A stretch of 64,000 nucleotides of DNA from Chromatiaceae bacterium (GTDB lineage: Bacteria; Pseudomonadota; Gammaproteobacteria; Chromatiales; Chromatiaceae). The notes beneath the pieces are model-generated. The model had not been told where the DNA came from. It ran no database searches and saw only the letters and a list, made by a program, of their open reading frames with translations. Below, one piece after another: positions 27,011-34,664 of the stretch; position 1 is the first letter of the stretch; each line of letters begins with the position of its first letter. The position numbers and the translations under genes are program-made. The DNA lies in the NCBI GenBank assembly GCA_016714645.1, contig JADKCI010000004.1, positions 952,575 through 1,016,574 of the forward strand, in the 5' to 3' direction.

Positions 27011-27701
27011 TGTCGTGCCCGAGGAGGTGGCGGTGATCGAGGCCCAGGGGCTGGTCAAGACCTTCCACCAGGGGCCCCAGGAGGTGGAGGTGCTGCGCGG
27101 CATCGACCTGCGCATCCAGGCGGGGGAGCGGATCGGGGTGATCGGGGTCTCCGGCTCCGGCAAGAGCACCCTGCTGCACTGCCTGGGCGGCCTGGACCGC
27201 GCCACCCGGGGCCGGGTCCTCTGGCGGGGACGGGACGTATCCAGCCTCTCGGAGCGGGAGCGCGGCCGGCTGCGCAATCGCCAGCTCGGCTTCGTTTATC
27301 AGTTCCACCATCTGCTCCCCGAGTTCAGCGCCCTGGAGAACGTGGCCATGCCCCTCCTGGTGGGTGGCGCCACGCCCGCCCAGGCCCGGACCAGCGCCGC
27401 CGAAATGCTGGACATGGTGGGTCTGGGTCATCGCGGCCGGCACAAGCCCGCCGAGCTCTCCGGCGGCGAGCGGCAGCGCGCCGCCATCGCCCGCGCCCTC
27501 GTCACCCGCCCCGCCTGTGTTCTCGCCGACGAACCCACCGGCAATCTCGATCGTCACACCGCCGAGCGGGTCTATGAGCTGATGCTGCAACTCAACGCCG
27601 AGATCTGCACCAGCTTTGTCATCGTCACCCACGACCCCCAACTCGCCGCCCGCATGGACCGCGTCCTGCGCATCGACGATGGCATTCTGAGCGACGCCTG
27701 A
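27003..27701 (+). CDS. lolD: Lipoprotein-releasing ABC transporter ATPase LolD
   Basis: A 232-residue ABC ATPase energising lipoprotein release. Walker A is GVSGSGKSTLLH, the signature is LSGGERQRAAIARAL, and Walker B is CVLADEPTGNLD. The ATG overlaps the end of the permease gene by 8 bases, the usual lolCD arrangement. The length equals other LolD proteins. Confidence 0.95.
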   Translation: MNDVVPEEVAVIEAQGLVKTFHQGPQEVEVLRGIDLRIQAGERIGVIGVSGSGKSTLLHCLGGLDRATRGRVLWRGRDVSSLSERERGRLRNRQLGFVYQFHHLLPEFSALENVAMPLLVGGATPAQARTSAAEMLDMVGLGHRGRHKPAELSGGERQRAAIARALVTRPACVLADEPTGNLDRHTAERVYELMLQLNAEICTSFVIVTHDPQLAARMDRVLRIDDGILSDA

Positions 27702-27723
27702 AGCCGCCTTTGCCTTTATGCCC

Positions 27724-28455
27724 TCAGTCCGAATCAATAACCTTGAGATCGGTGACCAGGGCATAGCCGGCGCCATGGACGGTTTGCAGGGGTAACGGCA
27801 CACCCAATTCCTTGATGGACTTGTTGCGCAGGCGGCGTACCAGTACCTCCAGATTGCGGGGGTCGTAAGGCTCCCCATTCTTGCCCAGGGCCTTCTGCAC
27901 GGCCGTCCTGCTCATGATGTCGCCGGGACGTTGGGCCAGCAGGACCAGCAGACGCCTTTCATGTTGACTCAGGGAGCAGAAGGCCCCATCGGGCGCGGTC
28001 AATCGCCAGTTGAGGGTATACAGGGTCCAGACCCCGGGGCGGTCGGGTGCGGCGGGCGGGGGTGGGGAGAGCCGGCTGGCCAGGCCGCGCACCACGCTGG
28101 ACAATTCCCGCATGTCCACGGGTTTGACCAGATAGACATCGCCCCCCTCGTCATACCCCCGGATCCGGTCCTCCAGGCGCCCGCGCGCCGTGGCCAGCAC
28201 CAGGGCGTGCCGCCGCCGGTCGATGCGGGGCCCGAGGGCGGCCAGACCGTCCCCTTCCGGCAAGCCGAGATCCAGCACGATGACCCCGCCGTCCGGGTGC
28301 GCCAGCCAGGCCGTGCAGTCCGCAATGCGACAAGCGCCGGTGGTCAGGCACCCTTCGAACTGGAGATAGTCAAGCATGGCGTCACGGAGGTCGGTCTCGT
28401 CCTCGACGACCAGCACGCGCGGGGGGGGTATGTCGCTCTTATTTGTTGTGGTCAT
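27724..28455 (-). CDS. OmpR-type response regulator
   Basis: A 243-residue regulator. The receiver has the acidic cluster VLVVEDETDL, acceptor Asp in VIVLDLGLPEGDG and Lys in YLVKPVDMREL; the C-terminal winged helix includes LEVLVRRLRNKS and VHGAGYALV. The ATG overlaps the upstream kinase stop by 4 bases, so the two form a coupled pair. The target genes are unknown. The receiver linker is rich in proline (RLSPPPPAAPDRPG). Confidence 0.9.
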   Translation of the reverse strand: MTTTNKSDIPPPRVLVVEDETDLRDAMLDYLQFEGCLTTGACRIADCTAWLAHPDGGVIVLDLGLPEGDGLAALGPRIDRRRHALVLATARGRLEDRIRGYDEGGDVYLVKPVDMRELSSVVRGLASRLSPPPPAAPDRPGVWTLYTLNWRLTAPDGAFCSLSQHERRLLVLLAQRPGDIMSRTAVQKALGKNGEPYDPRNLEVLVRRLRNKSIKELGVPLPLQTVHGAGYALVTDLKVIDSD

Positions 28456-29606
28456 GGGTAGAGTGGCAGCCAGAGGGTAAAGGTACTGCCGTGGCCGGCC
28501 AGGCTGGCGACCTCGATCCGTCCCCCGTGGAGGGCGGCGATCCGCTGTGCCAGATGCAGGCCAAGGCCCAGGCCGGCGACCCCGCCCTCGGGCGCGAGGC
28601 GCACGGATTTCAGGAATATCCGATCCAGGTCGGCGGCGTCCATGCCGCTCCCGGCGTCGCTTATCTGGATGCCCAACTCGCCCTGGATCCGGAAGGCCCT
28701 GATGCCGATGGCCGAATCCGGCGGCGAATACTTGGCGGCATTATCGAGCAGATTGAACAGCGCCCGGGTCACCAGTTTGTTATCGGCGTGGAGGCGGAGG
28801 TTCCTGATCCCTTCCGGCAGATCAAGGGTCAGGGGGCGCTGCGGCCGTGGCCCAAAGGCTTGGGTCGTGGCGGTCAGCCAGGGCCCGACGGGGAGGGGCT
28901 CCCGTTGCGGTTTCAGGTTGTCGTCGGCCAGGGAATCATTATCCAGCCATTGCTGAAATAACCATTCCAGACGGGTCACCGCCCGCTCGATGATACGCTG
29001 GCGGTGCAGTACCCGGGTCGCGTTGGCGTCCTCGGGATGGGTGCTCGCCTCGCGTTCCGTCACTTGCGCCTGGCTCTTGATGATGGCCAGGGGATTGCGG
29101 AATTCGTGCGCCACCAGGGAGCTGAAGCGTAGCCGTTGGCTGCGCGCCGCCTCCTCCCGGCTGACGGCGGACTCCAGTTCAAGGGTATGGAGGAACCCCT
29201 GGCGCTGCTCGATTTGTTGGGCGCGAGCGGTAACGTAGCCGATGGCGTTGATGAGCAGCAGCCAGGCCGTGGCGAGGACGAGCTCCGGTAAGGGCGGCGG
29301 CGGGTTCCAAAAGCTCCAGCTCGCCCAGAGGACCAGGCTCATCACCACAGCCAGACCGGCGCGGCGGGTCAGATTGCCGGGCAAGTAAAGATAGATCAGC
29401 AGGATGCCGCCGATGAGGAAGAGCGGTCCCAGTGGATCATAGCCAGGATCCCGGGCCACGATCAGGGCTGGGGGGAGGATGGCCAGGCCGATCAAGCCCC
29501 AGGCCCCATGGCGCTGGCGCCACCGATCGCCGACGGACTGCTTAGCGACGAAGGCCGCTTCCGTAGCCTGGTCGGTAAACCGGGCGGTCCAGGGATGGAT
29601 TTTCAT
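28452..29606 (-). CDS. Sensor histidine kinase with integral membrane input domain
   Basis: A 384-residue kinase whose amino-terminal half carries several hydrophobic helices (about 36-55, 60-75, 85-98, 110-125) with no large periplasmic loop, so the signal is probably sensed in or near the membrane. A short coiled coil leads to HisKA (VAHEFRNPLAIIKSQ, histidine near residue 167) and an HATPase_c domain (LFNLLDNAAKYSPP, SDAGSGMD, GLGLGLHLAQRI). It lies directly upstream of its regulator. Confidence 0.9.
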   Translation of the reverse strand: MKIHPWTARFTDQATEAAFVAKQSVGDRWRQRHGAWGLIGLAILPPALIVARDPGYDPLGPLFLIGGILLIYLYLPGNLTRRAGLAVVMSLVLWASWSFWNPPPPLPELVLATAWLLLINAIGYVTARAQQIEQRQGFLHTLELESAVSREEAARSQRLRFSSLVAHEFRNPLAIIKSQAQVTEREASTHPEDANATRVLHRQRIIERAVTRLEWLFQQWLDNDSLADDNLKPQREPLPVGPWLTATTQAFGPRPQRPLTLDLPEGIRNLRLHADNKLVTRALFNLLDNAAKYSPPDSAIGIRAFRIQGELGIQISDAGSGMDAADLDRIFLKSVRLAPEGGVAGLGLGLHLAQRIAALHGGRIEVASLAGHGSTFTLWLPLYP

Positions 29607-29711
29607 CGGAACACCAGATTCATAAGGGGGTTTGTTGCGGGATTTGCTCCAGAGGGCGACTTGCGGGGCCAGCCAGCCGTGGCAAAGAACGGCTAGGGCG
29701 CCCAGGCGCGG

Positions 29712-30779
29712 TCAACTCAGTACCCTCAGATTCCCGGCTACCCGGAGCCGTAGTCCCTGGTTGCGCACGAGTTGTTCCCAGGTCCGGTAGGGCGGGGGCG
29801 GCTGATAACCCTGGAGGTGGGGATCGTAACGACCCTCGATACCGGTCAGGACCCGCATGACATCGGTGGCGGCGGCCTTGACCCCGTCATCTGTGGCGCG
29901 GGCCCCGCCCCAAAAGTCGTTGCCAGGCCAGGAGACCGGGTCCCAGGCGACCAGGCTGTAGAGCCGGCAGGCGCGAAAATCCTCCCCCTCCTCGGCGTAG
30001 GCCTGGGGTGGGCAGAGTTGCGGCCGGTCATGATTGCCCCGGGTCAGGGGTCGCACCCGCAGGGAGAAGCCGTCAAAGTCATGCCGCTCGTTCGCACACT
30101 CGTTGAAGGGATCGTAATAGAGGGCCCGGATATGGGTCAGGCGCCCGGCGTGCCGGCCTAGCAGGGCAAGGAGGGCATCCTTGAAGAAGAGGCCCAGGGT
30201 GCCCTGAAAAGGCCCCGCGAACTGGCCGCAGCCCAGGCCCGGCAGGGTGATGAGGGCTTGGTGTCCCTCCCTCCTGGCCTCCTCGTTGATGTAGAGGAGC
30301 GGGGGCAGCAGCCGCCTTTCATAGAGGGTGCCATATCCCGCCGCATCGATACGCCCATCCCGGGTCACCGTCGCCCAATCCCCCGCCACGCCGCCCTGGT
30401 TGTTGCACAGCAGGGCGCCGGGGACGAAGAGTAAGGTGCCCGTCAGGGGTTGGTCGTGGACCTGGGGAACCCGATGGCGACCGTTATCGAAGATGCGCAC
30501 CGCCATGGCGATACCCAGATCCCCCAGGAGGGTTAACTCGGTGATATTCCAATCCCGCCCATCCCCGTGAACGGCACTCTCGGCGAAGATGCGCGGGGAT
30601 TTGGTGTTGATCAGATGTTCCAGAAAGGCCTCGTCGCTCAGGCTGGCGACATCCTGGTCCCGCAGGTCCGCCCGCAGGCGCCCCCCCGCCTGGGCGAGGC
30701 CATGAGCGGCCAGACCGGCGCGATAGTCCTGAAGTTTGCGGAGGCCTTCGGTATGCAGTAGGTGGCAATAGGTGTTCAT
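29712..30779 (-). CDS. Uncharacterised protein, possibly macrodomain-like
   Basis: A 355-residue soluble protein I do not recognise. A central stretch (LITLPGLGCGQFAGPFQG, around residue 185) and an amino-terminal FAESAVHGDGRDWNITELTL recall the glycine-rich loops of macrodomain/PARG-like folds, but this is only a visual impression. ATG 30779 (MNTYCHLLHTEGL) is preferred to the longer frame to 30917, whose extra 46 residues look non-coding and run into the divergent promoter region. It lies downstream of, and on the same strand as, nothing obvious; the sensor kinase begins 105 bases after its stop. Confidence 0.65.
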   Translation of the reverse strand: MNTYCHLLHTEGLRKLQDYRAGLAAHGLAQAGGRLRADLRDQDVASLSDEAFLEHLINTKSPRIFAESAVHGDGRDWNITELTLLGDLGIAMAVRIFDNGRHRVPQVHDQPLTGTLLFVPGALLCNNQGGVAGDWATVTRDGRIDAAGYGTLYERRLLPPLLYINEEARREGHQALITLPGLGCGQFAGPFQGTLGLFFKDALLALLGRHAGRLTHIRALYYDPFNECANERHDFDGFSLRVRPLTRGNHDRPQLCPPQAYAEEGEDFRACRLYSLVAWDPVSWPGNDFWGGARATDDGVKAAATDVMRVLTGIEGRYDPHLQGYQPPPPYRTWEQLVRNQGLRLRVAGNLRVLS

Positions 30780-30900
30780 AAGGTGACGGGGACCCGGGTT
30801 GGCGACAGGTGGATCAGGGTCTGGGGCAGCCTGATCGCCCTCGCGCCAGCGGCAAAGCTGGCGGTGCGGGCAGTATGCAAAATGCGCCGGGGCAATGATA

Positions 30901-30940
30901 GACACGAATCGCGACAAGATGCGACCAAATACGACATTTT
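30901..30940 (+). repeat. Phased 10-bp repeats before the comEC promoter
   Basis: Three consecutive decamers share the core RCGAC: GCGACAAGAT (30911-30920), GCGACCAAAT (30921-30930) and ACGACATTTT (30931-30940). The preceding decamer (30901-30910) is a weaker match. A 10-bp period places each copy on the same DNA face, as expected for cooperative binding of a regulator. The last copy overlaps the -35 region of the promoter below. Confidence 0.45.
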
Positions 30941-30960
30941 AGGTATTTTCTCTTTATAAT
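30931..30960 (+). promoter_or_regulatory. Sigma-70-like promoter upstream of comEC
   Basis: A perfect TATAAT at 30955-30960 with ACGACA (30931-30936, 4 of 6 bases of TTGACA) 18 bases upstream, within the most AT-rich stretch of this region. It reads toward comEC, whose ATG is 200 bases downstream. Confidence 0.6.
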
Positions 30961-30966
30961 ATAGAA

Positions 30967-31160
30967 TCTTAAAAAGTTGTGAGGGACGCAAATTTTCCCT
31001 CCGGAGGAACAGGAGTTCGGGATACCCCCATCTGGAAGGGGGTGAGAGGCCGGGCAAGGCCGCTCGGGGACGGAAAAGGCGGAGGATAGGACCCGAGACC
31101 GGTCGTGGGGAACCTGGGGTTATGTCACCATAAGAGTAGCTGCAATCTTCCGGATACCCG
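30967..31160 (+). ncRNA. Candidate structured leader or small RNA before comEC
   Basis: The stretch from the predicted transcription start to the comEC ATG contains no convincing open frame but many hairpins: GAGGGA/TCCCTC (30981-30986 with 30996-31001), CCCCC/GGGGG (31025-31029 with 31038-31042), GGCC/GGCC (31048-31051 with 31058-31061), CTCGGG/CCCGAG (31063-31068 with 31092-31097), a GACCGGTC palindrome (31097-31104) and AACC/GGTT (31111-31114 with 31118-31121). I cannot match it to a known riboswitch or RNA family. There is no T tract, so it is more likely a leader than an independent transcript. The 30780-30900 part of this gene-free stretch holds nothing else I can identify. Confidence 0.4.
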
Positions 31161-33521
31161 ATGAGCCATCCCGAACGTCCCCCCGGGTGCGGGCCACTCC
31201 CCGACGCGCCACCGACGGGATGGGCGAGCCCTCTCTCTGCCGCTCTGGGCTTTGCCCTGGGGGTCTGCCTCTTCTTTGTCGGGCCCGAGCCACCGCCGGC
31301 CTGGCCCCTGGGGCTGCTGGCGGTGGCGGTGGCCTTTCTGGCCTGGCATTGGGCGCCAGCGCGTCCCCTCTGCTGGTTGCTGGTGGGGCTCCTCTGGGCC
31401 CAGTTCCGGACTTGCGACCTGCTGTGTCACCCCTTCCCGGCGGAATTGGCGCGCGCGGATCTGCGCCTGGAGGGTCGGGTGGCCTCGCTGCCGGAATCCA
31501 AGTCCGGCGGCACGCGCTTCCAGTTTCGTATCGAGCGTGCCTGGCGGGGTGAGGAGGAACTGGGGTTCAGGGGCCTGGTCCGCCTGACCTGGCGGGGGGC
31601 TCCGCCCCTACGGGTGGGGGAGGCTCGCGCCCTGGGGGTGCGGCTCAAGCCCCCCCATGGCTTCGCCAATCCCGGCGGCTTTGATTACGAACGCTGGCTG
31701 TTCCAGCAAGGCATCGTCGCCACGGGTTATGTGCGCGATGGCGGTGACCTGGGTCTGCTCGACACCGGCGCGGGTCCCTATTGGATCGACCGCTGGCGTC
31801 AGGGCCTGAGTGAGCGGCTGCTGGGGAGGGTGCTGGAGGGCTCGCCGGCGGCGGGGCTGGTGGCGGCCCTGGTGCTGGGGGAGACCACGGAGGTGACACC
31901 TGCCCAATGGGAGGTGCTGACCCGCACCGGTGTCAATCACCTGGTCTCCATCTCCGGGCTGCATGTGGGCCTGGTGGCGGCCAGTCTCTTCTTCCTGACC
32001 CGCTGGTTCTGGTCGCGCTCGCCCTGGCTGGTCTCCCGACTGGCCGCCCCCCGCGCGGGGGCCCTGGGGGGCCTGGTGGCGGCCCTGATCTACAGCGCCC
32101 TGGCGGGCTTCGCGGTCTGCACCCAGCGTTCCCTCATCATGTTGGGGGTGGTGCTGGTGGCTCTCCTCTGGTCCCGCACCCCCCGGCCCTGGACGGGGCT
32201 GACCTTCGCCCTGGCCGCCGTCCTGCTGTTGGACCCGACGGAAGCGCTGAGTTATGGGCTCTGGCTGTCCTTCGGTGGCGTGGCGGCCCTCATCTATGGT
32301 CTCGGCAACCGGCTGGCCCTGGAAGGCCTCTGGCGGCGCTGGGGCCAGGCGCAGTGGGTGGCGACCCTGGGGTTCCTGCCCCTGTTGCTGTTGCTCTTCA
32401 GTCGGGCCTCGGTCGTCTCCCCGCTGGTCAACCTGGTGGCGATCCCCCTCTTTGGCCTGCTGCTGCCGCTGGTGTTGATCGCGGCCGCCCTGCTGTTGAT
32501 GATCGGGATCGCGACACCCCTTATCTGGACCGCCGCCCTGCTGGCCTGGCTGCTGGATGGCCTGACGGCGATCTCGGCCTGGCACTGGGCCTCGGTGGGC
32601 ATTGCGGCGCGGCCAGACTGGGCCTGGGTGGCGGCCTTCGGCGGGGCCCTGCTGCTACTGGCGCCCCGCGGGATTCCGGGGCGCTGGCTGGGTCTGCCCC
32701 TGCTGCTGCCCCTCGGGCTGCTGACCCCGCCCGCGCCGCCCACCGGGGAGGCCTGGCTGCGGTTACTCGACGTGGGGCAGGGGCTCTCCGCCGTGGTCCG
32801 CACCGCCCATCATGTCCTGGTCTTCGATACGGGTCCGGCCTTCCTGGGCGGTTTCAACACGGGCGAGGCCGTCGTGGTGCCCTACCTGCGGGACCAGGGC
32901 CTGAGCCGGATCAATACCCTGGTTCTGAGCCATGGGGATCAGGATCATGTCGGCGGCTTCGCGGGCCTGGCCGCTCAGATGCCGATTGACCGCATCCTGG
33001 CCGGAGAGCCGGGAGACCTGGCCGATCCCCGGGCGGAGCCCTGTCTCGCAGGCCAGGGCTGGAACTGGGATGGGGTAGACTTCGCGGTGCTCTATCCGGC
33101 TCAGGCCGGGCTGGAGGGCAACGAGAGTTCCTGCGTGCTGCGCCTGGCCACCCAAGGCGCCAGCCTGCTGGTGCCGGGCGATCTTGGTCAGGCCCCGGAA
33201 AGGCAACTGGCGCGGGGCGGTGGTCTGGCCACGACCCTGCTGGTGGCTGGCCATCACGGCAGCAATACCTCCAGCAGCCGCGAATTCCTGGCGGCCGTGG
33301 CACCGGCATGGGTGCTCTATGGCAGCGGCTTCGCCAATCGCTATGGCTTCCCTGCCGCCCGGGTGCGCGAACGGGTGGCTGCCGCCGGCGCCCGGGAGCT
33401 GAACACGGCGGAGGCCGGGGCCATCGGTTTCGCCCTGACTGCCGCGGGGCTGGAAGGTCCCGAGCTGTATCGCGAGGCCCAACCGCGTCTCTGGTCCTGG
33501 CGGCCACGGGGCGAGAGGTAG
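31161..33521 (+). CDS. comEC: ComEC/Rec2-family DNA uptake channel protein
   Basis: A 786-residue polytopic protein of the natural transformation system, thought to form the inner-membrane channel for single-stranded DNA. An amino-terminal soluble OB-like part (DUF4131) precedes the competence domain (VNHLVSISGLHVGLVAASLFF is diagnostic), then many helices, and a C-terminal metallo-beta-lactamase domain with LSHGDQDHVGGF and GHHGSNTSSS. It is intact and full length. It heads a same-strand series with exbB/exbD and LPS genes, but 70 bases separate it from exbB. Confidence 0.93.
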   Translation: MSHPERPPGCGPLPDAPPTGWASPLSAALGFALGVCLFFVGPEPPPAWPLGLLAVAVAFLAWHWAPARPLCWLLVGLLWAQFRTCDLLCHPFPAELARADLRLEGRVASLPESKSGGTRFQFRIERAWRGEEELGFRGLVRLTWRGAPPLRVGEARALGVRLKPPHGFANPGGFDYERWLFQQGIVATGYVRDGGDLGLLDTGAGPYWIDRWRQGLSERLLGRVLEGSPAAGLVAALVLGETTEVTPAQWEVLTRTGVNHLVSISGLHVGLVAASLFFLTRWFWSRSPWLVSRLAAPRAGALGGLVAALIYSALAGFAVCTQRSLIMLGVVLVALLWSRTPRPWTGLTFALAAVLLLDPTEALSYGLWLSFGGVAALIYGLGNRLALEGLWRRWGQAQWVATLGFLPLLLLLFSRASVVSPLVNLVAIPLFGLLLPLVLIAAALLLMIGIATPLIWTAALLAWLLDGLTAISAWHWASVGIAARPDWAWVAAFGGALLLLAPRGIPGRWLGLPLLLPLGLLTPPAPPTGEAWLRLLDVGQGLSAVVRTAHHVLVFDTGPAFLGGFNTGEAVVVPYLRDQGLSRINTLVLSHGDQDHVGGFAGLAAQMPIDRILAGEPGDLADPRAEPCLAGQGWNWDGVDFAVLYPAQAGLEGNESSCVLRLATQGASLLVPGDLGQAPERQLARGGGLATTLLVAGHHGSNTSSSREFLAAVAPAWVLYGSGFANRYGFPAARVRERVAAAGARELNTAEAGAIGFALTAAGLEGPELYREAQPRLWSWRPRGER

Positions 33522-33591
33522 CCGGGTTCCGGCGCCCGGCTTGGGGTATCATGCCGCCCAGTGCAAGGCGTCTCCGAGAGGTGAGTAACCC

Positions 33592-34221
33592 GTGTTGGAG
33601 TTGATGAGGGCCGGTGGCTGGCTGATGTGGCCCATCCTGGCCTGTTCCGTGGTCGCCATGGCCATCATTCTGGAGCGCCTCTGGAGTCTGCGCCGCCGCC
33701 GGGTCATGCCGCCGGGACTGATGGAGCTGGTCTGGCAGTGGCAGCGCGACCAGGCCCTGACCCCGGAGCGGATCCAGGCCCTGGCCCAGGGCTCGCCCCT
33801 GGGGCGGCTCCTGAGCGCCGGCCTGGTCAACCGCAATCACTCGCGGGAGATCATGAAGGAGGCCATCAATGACGTGGGCCGTCAGGTGGTGGCCAACCTG
33901 GAGCGTTACCTCAACACCCTGGGCACCATTGCCTCGGTGTCGCCCCTGCTGGGCCTGCTGGGCACGGTCTTCGGCATGATCGATATCTTTACCGTCATCA
34001 TCGATGCGGGCGTCGGCAATCCGGGCGTCCTCGCCGGTGGTATCTCCGAGGCCCTGCTGACGACGGCGGCGGGCCTGACGGTGGCCATCCCAAGCCTCAT
34101 GTTCCATCGCTATTTCAATGGGCGCGTCAACCAGTTCGCCCTGGCCATGGAGGAAGAGGCCCTCAACTTGGTGGAGGTCATCAAGGGCGAGCGCGAGGCC
34201 TTACCGGAGGCGATGGCGTGA
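33592..34221 (+). CDS. exbB: MotA/TolQ/ExbB proton channel family protein
   Basis: A 209-residue inner-membrane protein of the ExbB/TolQ family: helix 1 at 8-28 (GWLMWPILACSVVAMAIILE), and the helix 2-3 region TIASVSPLLGLLGTVFGMIDIF plus EALLTTAAGLTVAIPSL. With ExbD it forms a proton-driven motor. No tonB follows; the pair sits directly before msbA, a common arrangement in gammaproteobacteria. The start is GTG with GAGAGG about 10 bases upstream. It overlaps exbD by 4 bases. Confidence 0.9.
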   Translation: MLELMRAGGWLMWPILACSVVAMAIILERLWSLRRRRVMPPGLMELVWQWQRDQALTPERIQALAQGSPLGRLLSAGLVNRNHSREIMKEAINDVGRQVVANLERYLNTLGTIASVSPLLGLLGTVFGMIDIFTVIIDAGVGNPGVLAGGISEALLTTAAGLTVAIPSLMFHRYFNGRVNQFALAMEEEALNLVEVIKGEREALPEAMA

Positions 34222-34664
34222 ATCTGCGTCCCCAGCGTCCCGAGCCACCGGATATCAATCTGGCGCCCCTGATCGACGTCGTCTTCCTGCTGCTCATCTT
34301 CTTCATGGTGACCACGACCTTCAGGGAGGAGGTCGGCATCAAGATCCAGTTGCCCCAGGCCCAGGGGGAGGCGGCGGCGGAGAAGCAGGCCCTGACCCTG
34401 GTCATCGATGCCAGCGGCGCCTTCTATGTCAACGACCGTCAGGTCGTGGACACCCAGCCGGACAGCCTGCGCAAGGCCCTGGGGGAGGCGATCGGTCAGG
34501 CCGGGCCAGAGGCGGATGACCGGGTACCGGGGGAACTGCCCCTGGTGCTGATGGCCGACGCCAAGACGCCCCACCAGGCCGTCATGACCGCCCTGGACGT
34601 GGCCAGCCAGCTCGGGCTGACGCGCTTCTCCTTTGCCGCCAGCCGGACGCAGAAGGCGCCATGA
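34218..34664 (+). CDS. exbD: ExbD/TolR-family biopolymer transport protein
   Basis: A 148-residue protein with one helix near 15-33 (INLAPLIDVVFLLLIFFMV), holding the conserved Asp that couples proton flow, and a periplasmic domain. It overlaps exbB upstream and msbA downstream by 4 bases each, consistent with one translationally coupled unit. Confidence 0.9.
   Translation: MNLRPQRPEPPDINLAPLIDVVFLLLIFFMVTTTFREEVGIKIQLPQAQGEAAAEKQALTLVIDASGAFYVNDRQVVDTQPDSLRKALGEAIGQAGPEADDRVPGELPLVLMADAKTPHQAVMTALDVASQLGLTRFSFAASRTQKAP

Noticed and set aside
30981..31010. GGGACGCAAA followed by CTCCGG, resembling part of the c-di-GMP-I riboswitch
   Set aside because: The upstream CACAGGGCAAACC half and the closing GGTAGGTAGC half are missing, so the aptamer cannot form.
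31071..31100. GGAGGATAGGACC, reminiscent of the RNase P RNA P4 strand
   Set aside because: The matching ACAGAA-type 3' strand and the rest of the RNase P core are absent.
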